Positions 19,486 through 30,436 are shown, counted from the first letter of the stretch. The stretch is DNA of 64,000 nucleotides from Psychrobacter sp. 5A.1 (GCF_030407455.1 NZ_JASDDJ010000009.1:1-64000); one strand, 5' to 3'. Numbers and translations: made by a program. Notes: generated by a model from the letters alone, not told the origin.

Positions 19486-20043
19486 ATGAGTGTATTACCT
19501 ACCAACTTTGAGACCTTAAAGCGTCGGGCCAAGCAGAGCCTCATGCCATTACTGACACCACATCTGCTGAAACTGCGTCTCAACACCTATGCACCATATA
19601 TCGGTGCAGGCATCAAAATCGACCATATCAGTCTCGATCAGGGTTTGTGCGTGGTAAGCATGGGACTAAACACTTTAAACAAAAATATCGTCGGTACTCA
19701 GTTTGGTGGTAGCTTATACTCAATGGTTGACCCTTTTTACATGCTCATGCTGATGCATCAATTGGGTAGCAATTATGTGGTGTGGGACAAAAGCTCGCAA
19801 ATTGACTTTGTTGCGCCTGGTGATAGCAAAGTCACCGCACGCATGAAAATACCCAGTTCTGAAATTATCACTATCCAAGAACTGGCCAAAGACGGTGAAG
19901 CCGTATTTCGTGAATACAAAGTCGACATCGTTGATGAACAGCAAAAGCTAATCGCCACCGTCACCAAGACCTTGTACATTAGACTACGCAAGCATAGTAA
20001 ATCTAAGAAACAAGCTAGCCGAATTGACACACCTGATACTTAA
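19486..20043 (+). CDS. DUF4442 hotdog-fold protein
   Basis: A 185-residue protein. It has the DUF4442 pattern: a helical N-terminus, then YIGAGIKIDHISLDQGLCVVSM, then NIVGTQFGGSLYSMVDPFYMLML, where the Gly-Gly-Ser-Leu segment begins the hotdog helix, and the strands VWDKSSQIDFVAPGDSKVTA. Related proteins are putative acyl thioesterases, and by recall this group resembles the C-terminal domain of E. coli FabY (YiiD). Substrate not assignable. Single gene, ended by the bidirectional terminator shared with rplS. Confidence 0.75.
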   Translation: MSVLPTNFETLKRRAKQSLMPLLTPHLLKLRLNTYAPYIGAGIKIDHISLDQGLCVVSMGLNTLNKNIVGTQFGGSLYSMVDPFYMLMLMHQLGSNYVVWDKSSQIDFVAPGDSKVTARMKIPSSEIITIQELAKDGEAVFREYKVDIVDEQQKLIATVTKTLYIRLRKHSKSKKQASRIDTPDT

Positions 20044-20107
20044 TAAGCTTTGGTTTTTAACGGGTGATAGAGCTCACGAGACTCAAATTTATAAAGGCAC
20101 ACATACA

Positions 20108-20145
20108 AAAACCCCAATCCAGCATTCGCATAGATTGGGGTTTCG
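20108..20145. terminator. Bidirectional terminator between the DUF4442 gene and rplS
   Basis: AAACCCCAATC (20109-20119) and GATTGGGGTTT (20133-20143) form an 11-bp stem with T-rich flanks both ways. It lies between convergent genes and ends the ribosomal operon. Confidence 0.85.
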
Positions 20146-20267
20146 TCTTTTTTGGTATGGCCCGCTTATTTATATGATAAACCTATGAATAAGGGCTTGT
20201 ATCTACTTTTACTTAGTTGCTTTGCCACTTAATTAGCAGCTCAGCAAGTTTAAGCATATGCTCAAAC

Positions 20268-20660
20268 TTATGCTTTAGCGACAGTTTTCTTTGGAGCAGC
20301 TGCACGCGGAGCAAGTTTTTCGCGGATACGTGCTGATTTACCAGAGCGCTCACGTAAGTAGTATAGTTTCGCACGGCGAACAGCACCGCGACGTTTCACT
20401 TCGATGCTCTCGATGATTGGTGAGTGCAACTGGAATGCACGCTCAACGCCAACGCCGCTTGAGATTTTACGTACGGTAAACGCTGAGTTTAGACCGCGGT
20501 TACGCTTAGCAATTACAACGCCTTCAAAAGCCTGTAAACGCTCACGCTCACCTTCACGTACTTTTACTTGTACCACAACGGTATCGCCGGGTGCAAAGCT
20601 TGGGCGCTCAAGCAATTGAGCGTTTTCGATGACCTGAACCAATGGATGCTTGTTGCTCAT
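20268..20660 (-). CDS. rplS: 50S ribosomal protein L19
   Basis: A 130-residue protein whose core ([65 protein letters not shown]) is clear L19, which sits at the 30S-50S interface. A C-terminal Ala/Lys/Pro tail of about 15 residues exceeds the E. coli protein (115 residues). It is last in rpsP-rimM-trmD-rplS, about 200 bp after trmD. Confidence 0.98.
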   Translation of the reverse strand: MSNKHPLVQVIENAQLLERPSFAPGDTVVVQVKVREGERERLQAFEGVVIAKRNRGLNSAFTVRKISSGVGVERAFQLHSPIIESIEVKRRGAVRRAKLYYLRERSGKSARIREKLAPRAAAPKKTVAKA

Positions 20661-20865
20661 GAGAGTTATCTCCTCACATTAGATAATAGAGGCTTAACGC
20701 ATATCACCTGTTTGTAATAATTAATCGCATCTCTTTATAGTGAGACACAACGTAAATGGGTTATAACCAACGGCCACTATGCGATGACTCGTTTTATTAT
20801 TGCTCAAAATTCTGTTTCTTAACGGTTTATCAAATTTGATGATAATAAAGTTCGATTTTAACAAT

Positions 20866-21630
20866 CTATTTTTTATCTGCTTTTGCCAGTGCTTTTAGCC
20901 ACTTCGCTTGCTCTACCGTTGGTGTGAACGCTTGCCATAAGTCTGGACGACGCGTTTGCGTACGACTGACTTGTTGACTAAAGCGCCACTTGGCGATATT
21001 GGCATGATGGCCTGAAAGTAATACCTCAGGAACCGCCATACCCGCAAACTCATGCGGCTTAGTATAGTGTGGACAGTCAAGCAAGCCATCGACAAAAGAG
21101 TCTTGCTCCGCTGACTTGTCATCACCCATAATATCAGGCAAACGACGTATCACACTATCCATCAGCACCATTGCTGGTAGCTCACCACCAGTCAACACAT
21201 AATCACCCAGTGATACTTCCCTATCGACATACTGTGACAGTAAGCGCTCATCAATGCCTTCATAACGACCGCATAATAAAATCATGCCATCGTAATCCGT
21301 CATATTGACCACACTACTCTCACTAAGCGTCTGTCCTTGCGGTGACATATAAATCACCGGACAATGCTCACTATCGACACGGCAGCCGTGCTGACTGGCA
21401 CGCAAGCGTGCATCCTCAATGGCTTTCGACAATGGCTCAGCCATCATCACCATCCCAGGACCGCCACCATAAGGGCGCTCATCAATACGGCGATAGTTAT
21501 CAGTGGTATAATCACGTGGATTAATGCATTCAATCGTAACTTGCCCTTGAGTGACTGCCCGTCCCGTGATTCCAAACTCACGAATCGTGGCAAACATCTC
21601 AGGGAAAATACTAATTACGGCAAAATACAT
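20866..21630 (-). CDS. trmD: tRNA (guanine(37)-N1)-methyltransferase
   Basis: A 254-residue SPOUT methyltransferase that makes m1G37 and prevents frameshifting. Seen are the N-terminal [37 protein letters not shown], and [19 protein letters not shown] (the knot and SAM pocket), plus [20 protein letters not shown]. All motifs are intact. It lies 77 bp downstream of rimM. Confidence 0.98.
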   Translation of the reverse strand: MYFAVISIFPEMFATIREFGITGRAVTQGQVTIECINPRDYTTDNYRRIDERPYGGGPGMVMMAEPLSKAIEDARLRASQHGCRVDSEHCPVIYMSPQGQTLSESSVVNMTDYDGMILLCGRYEGIDERLLSQYVDREVSLGDYVLTGGELPAMVLMDSVIRRLPDIMGDDKSAEQDSFVDGLLDCPHYTKPHEFAGMAVPEVLLSGHHANIAKWRFSQQVSRTQTRRPDLWQAFTPTVEQAKWLKALAKADKK

Positions 21631-21707
21631 CTGATGTCTACTTACATTGAGGCTAAAACAATCGGTGTAAATACGAATAACGTTTGACTAAAAAGCCAGA
21701 AACGCTA

Positions 21708-22241
21708 TCAATAATCACTTGGCCATGCCACAAGCACTGTTTTTTCAGTCATATTGACCTCTAGCACAGTGTCTTTATGCCATGGAATCAGGCGCTCTTC
21801 ATTATCCAAACTGTCTGAATTTGTCGCTACACGCATGATGTCATGGGCACCGGTTTCAAACATTTCGGTGATATTACCTAGATACTCATTCTGCTCGTTC
21901 ATCACGCGCAGACTGACCAAATCCGACCAATAATACTCGTCTTCAGCTGTTTCAGGCAGGATGTTTTGTTCGACCCAAACGGTTACACCGTTCATGGTCT
22001 CAGCAACGTTACGATCAGGAATCTGCTCAAACTGAGCCACAATTCCTGTTCCTTGCTCACGCCAAGCCTTCACAGTCAAAGGTTGCATGCCAGTAGCAGT
22101 TTTCATCCACCACGGCTTCATATCGAATATCGCTGTACGATCATCCGTCTCACTGAATACCCAAAGCCAACCTTTGATACCGTAAGGCTTCTTAAGCTGA
22201 CCAATTTTCATAAGGGCACTAGCGTTTGGAACAGATGACAT
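21708..22241 (-). CDS. rimM: Ribosome maturation factor RimM
   Basis: A 177-residue protein with an N-terminal RimM barrel (KIGQLKKPYGIKGWLWVFS; TVKAWREQGTGIVAQFEQI) and a C-terminal PRC barrel (YYWSDLVSLRVMNEQNEYLG; ERLIPWHKDTVLEVN). RimM binds S19 and assists assembly of the 30S head. It has the standard place between rpsP and trmD, but the 165-bp rpsP-rimM gap holds two stem-loops (see findings). Confidence 0.96.
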   Translation of the reverse strand: MSSVPNASALMKIGQLKKPYGIKGWLWVFSETDDRTAIFDMKPWWMKTATGMQPLTVKAWREQGTGIVAQFEQIPDRNVAETMNGVTVWVEQNILPETAEDEYYWSDLVSLRVMNEQNEYLGNITEMFETGAHDIMRVATNSDSLDNEERLIPWHKDTVLEVNMTEKTVLVAWPSDY

Positions 22242-22320
22242 AGCAGCTAACCTAACAATGATTAAAACAGCAATTGCAAAAACAATTGTGTCAAAAGCGA
22301 TAAACAGTTAATGGCGCACC

Positions 22321-22395
22321 CTGGTCAGACCAGTTACGCTATGTATTCTAAAGTCTACTGAGTCATATCATGGTTTTGCTATGATCGGCTCAGTA
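22321..22395. promoter_or_regulatory. Two intergenic stem-loops between rpsP and rimM
   Basis: CTGGTC-A-GACCAG (22321-22333) is a near-perfect small palindrome. TACTGAG (22356-22362) pairs with CTCAGTA (22389-22395), with an inner ATCAT/ATGAT helix. Neither has a U-tract, so they look like processing or attenuating structures rather than terminators. Confidence 0.45.
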
Positions 22396-22406
22396 ACAAC
22401 AAAAAC

Positions 22407-22676
22407 TTAAGCAGTTGCTTCAGTTTGAGCTGCAGACTTGTTGTAAGATTTTACTAATGAAGCAACGCGATCTGAAGGTTGTGCACCTTTTGCGATCCAC
22501 GCGTTGTACGCTTCCATGTTTAGGCGTACTGCTTCTTCAGACTCTTTTGCGAGTGGGTTAAAAAAGCCGATGTTTTCAATATAGCGACCGTCACGCGCGC
22601 GGCGTTGATCAGCAACAACTACTTGATAAAATGGGCGTTTCTTGGCACCGCCCCGTGCTAAACGAATAACAACCAT
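22407..22676 (-). CDS. rpsP: 30S ribosomal protein S16
   Basis: An 89-residue protein starting [20 protein letters not shown] with the family segment [20 protein letters not shown], the S16 signature. It binds 16S rRNA and is needed for 30S assembly. First gene of rpsP-rimM-trmD-rplS. The region 22677-23061 upstream, between divergent genes, shows no further gene. Confidence 0.98.
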   Translation of the reverse strand: MVVIRLARGGAKKRPFYQVVVADQRRARDGRYIENIGFFNPLAKESEEAVRLNMEAYNAWIAKGAQPSDRVASLVKSYNKSAAQTEATA

Positions 22677-23061
22677 GTGAATTCTCTCTTTCGCAGGTAT
22701 ACCAAAAAGGGCATAATTATATCACAGTCTTGATTTATTGAAAACATAAACTGTGCATATTTAATTATTTATTAACAATAGCTTAAATGTCAGTCTATGT
22801 AAAATATAACTGATGAAAATCAGCTATTTTCCATCATATTATTTTGGCTTCCACAGAACATACTCATCCCAAGCTTGATTTGATATACCAATCACGATAT
22901 AGCCCATTCATCAATTGCATACTGTATCAGTACTCTTTATTGATTATGCTATTCTATGATATACCGCAGTAGATTGATGCACGTACTAGCCTTAAGACGA
23001 CTATGTTTAGAAAACTAAGCGCTATATCATAATAACTTTTCTTTTGCTCTGTTGGATTCAT

Positions 23062-24525
23062 ATGATCTCTCCAAACCCGAAGCCACGTCGTAAAGGTTGG
23101 CTACCACGTTCTTATTCCAATACTTGGCTGACGACCTTGATGGTGGCGTTTATCGTGCTTATCAGTGTGAGTTTGTCAATTTTGTTCTTTTGGCGCAGCC
23201 TTTATCTACCAGAGCTAAAAAACCATGCGCGCTATTTGACGAGCGAGCTGCAATTGATCAATAGTGTCAATAAAGACTGGCAAGATCGTCCCGAAATACG
23301 TCTATGGATTTATCAGCACTCACATGTGGTGGTGGTGAATAACCCTAATGATTTCCCTGAAGTTGCCGACAAGGCCTTTGTCAGTCTCTTTACCGATGTA
23401 TTACAACGTGAAATAGGCGCACAGTTGGGTCGTCCTGTTGAGGTTTATTTCAAATTTAAACCAACGCCTCAGTTATGGGTACAAGACAGCCGTGATCATA
23501 GCTTTTGGGTTCGTGAGCCTGTGGTTTATTACTCACAATATAGCCCAACACTATTGATATTGTTCTTGATTGGACTGCCTATCCTATCGCTACTCACGAT
23601 TATTCTATTAGCGCGTCAATTGAACCGCCCCCTACGCTATTTGCAGCGTGCCGCCACCAATTATATTCGTCTTGGTCACGCAACCACACTACCCACACAA
23701 AAAGGCCCTACAGAGATACGTCAGGTTAATATGGCATTCAACCGCCTATTCACGACATTAAACCAAGCCCAAAAAGAGCGCACGATTATGCTCGCAGGCA
23801 TCTCACATGACCTACGAACACCGCTGACTCGTATGCGATTGACTGCTGAGATGCTGCCAGAAGATTTTTTTCGTGAAGGACTGATTTATGATATTGAAGA
23901 TATGGATGCTATTTTGGAGCAGTTCATCTCGTTTATGAAAGACGGTTCTGATGAGCCAGTCAGTCTGACCAATTTAGATACGATATTTAATGAAATCATG
24001 GTGCAATTTGCCCCCATGAAGTTTGTGTATGAGTCAGAATGCAACAAGGTGGTTCCAGTACGTCCATTGTCTATCAAACGTTTGGTTATTAACTTGGTGA
24101 ATAATGCCAATCGTTATGGAAAGCCCCCCATTTATTTATCGGCAACGGTGATACCGACATTCCTCGAAACCATTGAAGACGAAGATACTGATGTGGTGAG
24201 TGAAAATGTGGTCAACAAAGAAGCACAGGAGCAATTAATGATTTGCGTGCGAGACTGCGGTGATGGGGTCGCTGACGATCAGTTGGAGCGAATCATGCAG
24301 CCGTTTGAACGTGGAGAGACAGCACGAACCACGCAAGGTAGCGGGTTAGGGTTGGCCATCGTAGACCGTATTGCACGATTACATCATGGCACCGTCGAAG
24401 CCATCAATCATCCTGAGGGCGGACTGCAAGTATGCGTACGTATTCCCCTACTCTCTAAAGTAGCGGGAGATACAACATTGGCCGCTGACACAGAAAAAAC
24501 ACCCGATTCTGATAACCTGCCATAG
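23062..24525 (+). CDS. EnvZ-like sensor histidine kinase without an adjacent regulator gene
   Basis: A 487-residue membrane kinase. A first helix (about 20-45) is followed by a periplasmic region of about 110 residues, a second helix (about 165-190), HAMP, the dimerisation box LAGISHDLRTPLTRMRL with the phospho-accepting histidine near 253, the N-box NLVNNANRYG, the G1 box RDCGDGV and the G2 box GSGLGLAIV. N-terminal and periplasmic sequences (SILFFWRSLYLPELKNHARY) look like EnvZ of Moraxellaceae. EnvZ normally works with OmpR encoded next to it, but no plus-strand response regulator is adjacent here. ATG 23062 starts the conserved basic N-terminus. The C-terminus adds about 25 acidic residues. 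Confidence 0.85.
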   Translation: MISPNPKPRRKGWLPRSYSNTWLTTLMVAFIVLISVSLSILFFWRSLYLPELKNHARYLTSELQLINSVNKDWQDRPEIRLWIYQHSHVVVVNNPNDFPEVADKAFVSLFTDVLQREIGAQLGRPVEVYFKFKPTPQLWVQDSRDHSFWVREPVVYYSQYSPTLLILFLIGLPILSLLTIILLARQLNRPLRYLQRAATNYIRLGHATTLPTQKGPTEIRQVNMAFNRLFTTLNQAQKERTIMLAGISHDLRTPLTRMRLTAEMLPEDFFREGLIYDIEDMDAILEQFISFMKDGSDEPVSLTNLDTIFNEIMVQFAPMKFVYESECNKVVPVRPLSIKRLVINLVNNANRYGKPPIYLSATVIPTFLETIEDEDTDVVSENVVNKEAQEQLMICVRDCGDGVADDQLERIMQPFERGETARTTQGSGLGLAIVDRIARLHHGTVEAINHPEGGLQVCVRIPLLSKVAGDTTLAADTEKTPDSDNLP

Positions 24526-24626
24526 CATAAAAAAGCCTGATAACAGCGGCACAGCACTTAACCAGAACTATAAATACGTTAAATACGTTAAATACTTTTT
24601 CATCATTTGACGTATTTATATAAAAT

Positions 24627-24804
24627 CTGAGATATGTCACAACATTTAGATTGTGAGGCTAAACATGAGAAAAATTGCCGTCAAACAAGAAAAATAGCGC
24701 AGATAATATCGGGATATTAATCAGTTATTTGACGATGTTTGGCAAGATTTCGCCATTTTAAGGCCATAAAATGCATCACTGTTTTAACTAATGACAGACT
24801 CTAG
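24627..24804. mobile_element. MITE family 1, decayed copy
   Basis: About 178 bp. It shares with the copy at 52219 long internal stretches such as ATTTAGATTGT, ATGAGAAAAATTGC and GTCAAACAAGAAA, and with the copy at 55370 the segment GCGCAGATAATATCG. Both terminal repeats have diverged (GATATGTCACAAC on the left, AATGACAGACTCTAG on the right). It lies between the EnvZ-like kinase gene and the small membrane protein gene. Confidence 0.75.
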
Positions 24805-24806
24805 CT

Positions 24807-24986
24807 CTAATCTTTGCTACCAATAATTGGCGGAATATATTTAGCGCTATTGGTGAAAGTTAATGGCTGAGTAATACTTTCTTTCGCTGTTTTTAGCGTC
24901 TGCGTGGTCGATGGCTGCTGCAAAAATAAATAATAGCCCAGCGTGATCGCATTTAACACGACCAAACCACCAAATAAATACGGCAT
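24807..24986 (-). CDS. Small single-helix membrane protein
   Basis: A 59-residue frame with ATG at 24986 and an AGGAG-type site (TAGGAGAG) upstream. It starts MPYLFGGLVVLNAITLGYYL, a clear membrane helix with small residues at its start, then a Gln/Ser/Thr-rich stretch, and ends YIPPIIGSKD. No family was recognised. The clean hydrophobic-to-polar layout and absence of rare features make it a credible gene. It lies downstream of bfmS on the same strand, separated by a family-2 MITE, and its stop is three bases from a family-1 MITE. Confidence 0.6.
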   Translation of the reverse strand: MPYLFGGLVVLNAITLGYYLFLQQPSTTQTLKTAKESITQPLTFTNSAKYIPPIIGSKD

Positions 24987-25100
24987 CCCCTGCTCTCCTA
25001 TAATATTGTCAAACTATTTTAAAAACAGCTACCACAAGTGCAGCATCTAATCATAAAGACTGTATAACTTTGTGCGATTAACAATGATATTTATCGTGTT

Positions 25101-25178
25101 TAGGGTCTGTTGAACATTCAAATTTGGTGCAATTTTAGCAATCAACAGCCCTAATATTTGGATGTTCAACAGACCCTA
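25101..25178. mobile_element. MITE family 2, short copy
   Basis: A 78-bp element bounded by TAGGGTCTGTTGAAC and its complement. Its reverse complement matches both ends of the 169-bp copy at 43713-43881 but lacks about 90 bp of the middle. It lies between bfmS and the small membrane protein gene; the two arms can form a long hairpin. Confidence 0.85.
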
Positions 25179-25194
25179 GTATTATGCCTCATTG

Positions 25195-26886
25195 TCATGA
25201 TTTGGTATCAAAATCACGTTCACTTTTCTCTTGCGTCAATTCATCAGCGGCAAGAATTTGAGTCAGTGGCTTAATAGGCCATGTCATGACAAATCGTGCG
25301 CCACCAAGCTCTCGGCTTTCATCGACCTTCATACTACCATTAAACCAAAAAGCGATGCGCGATACAATAGATAAGCCTAGACCATAGCCGCCTGATGCAC
25401 GCGTGCGACTGTCATCCAAACGTGAAAAGGGTATAAAGACTTTTTCGCGATCAGCTTCTGGAATACCATGTCCATCATCTTCAACACTGACGAAAGCATT
25501 GCCTTTTTTGACGCCAGCACTAATGATAATGGTCGTCTCTGCATAGCGTAATGCATTGCCTGCAAGATTCTGAATCACGCGATGCAAGTAACGTCTATCT
25601 GCGACTGCGGTCACTTTTGCATTTGGCAAACTGGTCACTATTTTAATAGGTTTGCCGAGCGCATTGGTCTCACGTTCGATTTGTTCCAACAACTCTCTTA
25701 GATTGACTGGCTCTAAATCTAACTTTGGTGAACCTTCTTCGAGCTTGGCATAAGTCAAAATCTCGTCAATCAGACCATTAAGCGATTCAATATCTTCATC
25801 AATATAGTCCCGCTGCATAAAACGAGAGTCTTCGTCATCAGTATCAGCAAGCATATCTACTGCAAATCGAATACGCGCCACTGGCGTACGGAGTTCATGT
25901 GATACCGCCCGTGTCAGCTCTCGCTGTGACTCAATCAAACGCTTTATATGTGAGGTCATCGCATTGAAAGTTGCTGACAGGCGTGCTATTTCGTCCTGAC
26001 CGATTACCTGCACTTGAATATCAAGGTTACCTTGACTAACCTCATTAACACCCACTTGAATCAATTGAAGTTTACGTTCAAGCGGGAAAATTAGTGCATA
26101 CACACCCAAGCTGATCAAGAACATACTGATCAGAATCATACTGACAATCAAATTGAGCGGGAACCAATTAAATAATGGTACAGGGCCAATCAAAATTGCC
26201 ATATCATTGATTTCAGATGGAACCACTATCCTGATGGCAGAGTTACTTTTGCTACTATTGGTATCTTGCAACGAGATGACCACTTCATCACGGCGCAAAC
26301 GTGCTAGCTGATCTGAATCCAACTCAAGGGTGTTGACTGCTTTAAAAGCAAGCGGGAAAGAAAACTTTTCTTCCAATTCAGCCAAACGTGCTCGCTTGTC
26401 CGATAGGGTCATGTGGTAAGACAAATCATCTAACAAAAAGACCGCAATCGCCCGTACTTGCTGCTCAGTAACCTGCGAGATCCTCGCTGTTAAAACACTC
26501 TTATTATCGGGTAGGCGGTAATAGACATCTGCATAAACAGGCTGACTGACATAACGTACAACGGTATTATCATTTTTAAAGCGGCGCAGCTCACTGGCGC
26601 TAAAATCCACTTTATCAATAGGCAAAACCTTAAAAGTAGCACCAAACAAGCTACTGGCATCTGACAACCAATATTCGCGCCCTTCTTTACTGTCTTGATG
26701 AGAGATACCTTCGCTCACCAGATGGAAAGCGCCCTTTGCCATGTTTTCACGGTAGGACTGAACACGCTCTTTATTGATAGTATCCATCAATAACTGCGCA
26801 AACAGCGCCACACACAAACAGACTATGAGTAGTCCAGCATAGATACGAACAAAAATACTGTGTTTTAGAGAAGAGACTAATGACAT
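25195..26886 (-). CDS. bfmS: Sensor histidine kinase BfmS
   Basis: A 563-residue kinase that pairs with BfmR. In Acinetobacter this system controls envelope, capsule and biofilm functions. Seen are an N-terminal helix (FVRIYAGLLIVCLCVALFAQ), a periplasmic region of about 200 residues, a second helix, HAMP, the H-box RAVSHELRTPVARIRF, the N-box NLAGNALRYA, the G1 box VEDDGHGIP and the G2 box GGYGLGLSIV. The first ATG (26886) was chosen over a TTG five codons earlier; no strong ribosome binding site is visible at either. It follows bfmR after 300 bp containing a terminator. The name rests on recalled similarity to Acinetobacter BfmS. Confidence 0.85.
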   Translation of the reverse strand: MSLVSSLKHSIFVRIYAGLLIVCLCVALFAQLLMDTINKERVQSYRENMAKGAFHLVSEGISHQDSKEGREYWLSDASSLFGATFKVLPIDKVDFSASELRRFKNDNTVVRYVSQPVYADVYYRLPDNKSVLTARISQVTEQQVRAIAVFLLDDLSYHMTLSDKRARLAELEEKFSFPLAFKAVNTLELDSDQLARLRRDEVVISLQDTNSSKSNSAIRIVVPSEINDMAILIGPVPLFNWFPLNLIVSMILISMFLISLGVYALIFPLERKLQLIQVGVNEVSQGNLDIQVQVIGQDEIARLSATFNAMTSHIKRLIESQRELTRAVSHELRTPVARIRFAVDMLADTDDEDSRFMQRDYIDEDIESLNGLIDEILTYAKLEEGSPKLDLEPVNLRELLEQIERETNALGKPIKIVTSLPNAKVTAVADRRYLHRVIQNLAGNALRYAETTIIISAGVKKGNAFVSVEDDGHGIPEADREKVFIPFSRLDDSRTRASGGYGLGLSIVSRIAFWFNGSMKVDESRELGGARFVMTWPIKPLTQILAADELTQEKSERDFDTKS

Positions 26887-27125
26887 AGGTGCCGTGACCA
26901 ACTTAGTAAATAAAAAGTGCTAATATTGTTCAGTATATAGGTAATGCTATACGCTGATATCGAGCGTTATTGAATAGAGATAGACGTGAATCACTACATT
27001 TTAATTCATATACAACAATCATCCCAAGACTTATGTAAAGTACATGTATCCAGTTAGCGTCTATAATATGCGTTAATTAAACCACATAACGCCATATTTA
27101 AGTTCAAAAATTAAAATTTAGCCAC

Positions 27126-27155
27126 AAAAAAACCAGCATCGTTGCTGGTTTTTTT
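27126..27155. terminator. Terminator between bfmR and bfmS
   Basis: AACCAGCA-TCGT-TGCTGGTT, an 8-bp perfect stem with flanking A and T runs, works in both directions. It stands 33 bp after the bfmR stop and before the bfmS start, so most transcripts from bfmR should stop here. Confidence 0.85.
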
Positions 27156-27187
27156 CGAATAGCAATCATTGCATTGGCATGATGATC

Positions 27188-27904
27188 TTAGTTGCCTTCT
27201 TTTACAAACAGATAGCCCTTACTACGTACTGTTTTAATACGCTTTGGATTTTCTGGATCATCACCAATTTTTGGACGAATACGTGAGATACGTACATCGA
27301 TTGAACGATCCTGACCGTCATACTCGATACCGCGTAGACGCTCAAAGATATCTTCACGAGATAAAATACGACCTGCATTAGAAGCAAGCAACCATAGTAG
27401 ATCATATTCAGCACTAGTGAAATCAACTAACTCATCACCTAAGTTAACTGAACGGCCACCGTTGTCGATGACTAACTCACCAAACTCTAGACGCTGTGGC
27501 ACATCTTCTGATGGTGCATTTTCTGAGCGGCGCAGTAGCGCACGAATACGTGCAAGCAATACACGTGGCTGAGCAGGCTTGGCAACATAATCATCAGCGC
27601 CCATCTCAAGACCTAGTACTTGATCCATATCTTCAGTACGCGCCGTCAACATCAAAATCGGGTTTTGATAATGCGGGCGAACTTCACGGCATACCGTCAG
27701 GCCATCGCTACCAGGCAGCATGACATCAAGGACAACCAAATCTGGTTGTTCATTGACGATACGGCGAATAGCACGGTTACCATCTGTTTCAATCGCTACT
27801 TCTAAACCATTTTTGACCAAGTAATCTTGAGTCAACATGGCCAGACGCTCATCATCTTCAACAATCAAGATTCGGGGGGTGTTGTCTTCTTCATTCGTTG
27901 TCAT
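27188..27904 (-). CDS. bfmR: Response regulator BfmR
   Basis: A 238-residue OmpR-family regulator. In the receiver domain are the acidic pair ILIVEDDER, the phospho-accepting Asp60 in LVVLDVMLPG, and Lys109 in DDYVAKP. The C-terminal winged helix holds FTSAEYDLLWLLASNAGR, the recognition region RSIDVRISRIRPKIGDDP and the hairpin KTVRSKGYLF. By recall the sequence is nearly the same as Acinetobacter BfmR over long stretches, the best-supported name here. It has a 538-bp upstream region (27905-28442) and sits behind the ATP synthase terminator. No operator was identified. Confidence 0.92.
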   Translation of the reverse strand: MTTNEEDNTPRILIVEDDERLAMLTQDYLVKNGLEVAIETDGNRAIRRIVNEQPDLVVLDVMLPGSDGLTVCREVRPHYQNPILMLTARTEDMDQVLGLEMGADDYVAKPAQPRVLLARIRALLRRSENAPSEDVPQRLEFGELVIDNGGRSVNLGDELVDFTSAEYDLLWLLASNAGRILSREDIFERLRGIEYDGQDRSIDVRISRIRPKIGDDPENPKRIKTVRSKGYLFVKEGN

Positions 27905-28365
27905 TGTTATATCCTCTAATACATCTAATTTAAAAGTAGTAAAAGTAAGAGCGGTAAATTAATAGCACCATCACATGGCACAATTGATGTTCGTATAGCT
28001 GTTACAAACTTGGTAGCACAGTATACTATTAAATATACAGCTTCCTATACTATAGCTTATAGTCGTTAACAAAACCTATAAACTACACCTATTAAAACGT
28101 TAGTTTACGTCCAAAAAATACGTGATTTACGCAAATAACAGCAGACAAGTTGGTTTTATCACTCTTTGAATGTCTAAATATTGGTAAGTAAACTAACCAA
28201 ATTAGCTTTTCAAGGAACTTCTAATCGCTTTACTCTCACTCAAAACTTACTCTCTATGACATATAATATAGCGACATATTATTGTTGTCGCCAGTGACTT
28301 TTTAGAAATTGTCTAATATTCTTTGATTCATATATATTTAGTATGATCACTCTAAAAACAGGCAT

Positions 28366-28397
28366 AAAAAAACAGCCCATAATGGACTGTTTTTTTA
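28366..28397. terminator. Terminator of the ATP synthase operon
   Basis: AAAAAACAGCCCAT-AATGGACTGTTTTTTT forms a stem with one mismatch and U-tracts in both directions, 46 bp after the atpC stop. The remaining sequence up to bfmR (to 27905) shows no gene. Confidence 0.85.
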
Positions 28398-28442
28398 TCG
28401 TCGAAAGACTAAGAACAAAGCCTAGCCTTTCAAACAAAGATT

Positions 28443-28859
28443 TTAAGCACGGTTTTTGTACTTACGGATAGTCTGTAGCTGTGCCACAGACTCTGCTAAT
28501 GATGCTAAAGCTGCATTAGTCTGTACAGTGTCCGATTGATTGACAAGCATTTGCTCAGCCTTTTTACGGGCTTCAACAATTTTGCTTTCATCAAGGTTGT
28601 GTGCACGCATGGCTATATCAGCCAATACGGTAACCATCTTCGGCTGTACTTCTAATACACCGCCTGATACATAAATTATTTCTTCTTCACCGTTTGGTGT
28701 TTGCACTCGCATCGCACCCGGTTTTAACAAAGTAATAAGCGGTGTGTGACCTGGCAATACACCAATCTCGCCTTCGGTACCCGTAGCTATTAACATGCTA
28801 ATTTCGCCTGAATACAACTCTTCACGAGCACTTACGACGCGACATTGTAACGTTGCCAT
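28443..28859 (-). CDS. atpC: ATP synthase F1 epsilon subunit
   Basis: A 138-residue protein with an N-terminal beta-sandwich (VVSAREELYSGEISMLIATG, GEIGVLPGHTPLITLLKPG) and a C-terminal helical hairpin (about 90-138). Epsilon links the gamma stalk to the c-ring and can inhibit ATP hydrolysis. Last gene of the atp operon, about 100 bp after atpD. Confidence 0.97.
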   Translation of the reverse strand: MATLQCRVVSAREELYSGEISMLIATGTEGEIGVLPGHTPLITLLKPGAMRVQTPNGEEEIIYVSGGVLEVQPKMVTVLADIAMRAHNLDESKIVEARKKAEQMLVNQSDTVQTNAALASLAESVAQLQTIRKYKNRA

Positions 28860-28964
28860 ACTTAACTCCTTACTATCAAAACGCGATCAAAAACTGCGAT
28901 GCGTTACTGATGAGTAGATAAACGTATTATAGCCTATCTACTCGTTAGCCAATGCTTAAGCAAC

Positions 28965-30416
<1,452 letters not shown>

Positions 30417-30436
30417 CTATATATAGGTGTAGTCAA

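Noticed and set aside
24570-24598. Tandem AAATACGTT units after the EnvZ-like gene
   Set aside because: Only two to three units in an AT-rich stretch; too short to call a repeat array or binding-site cluster.
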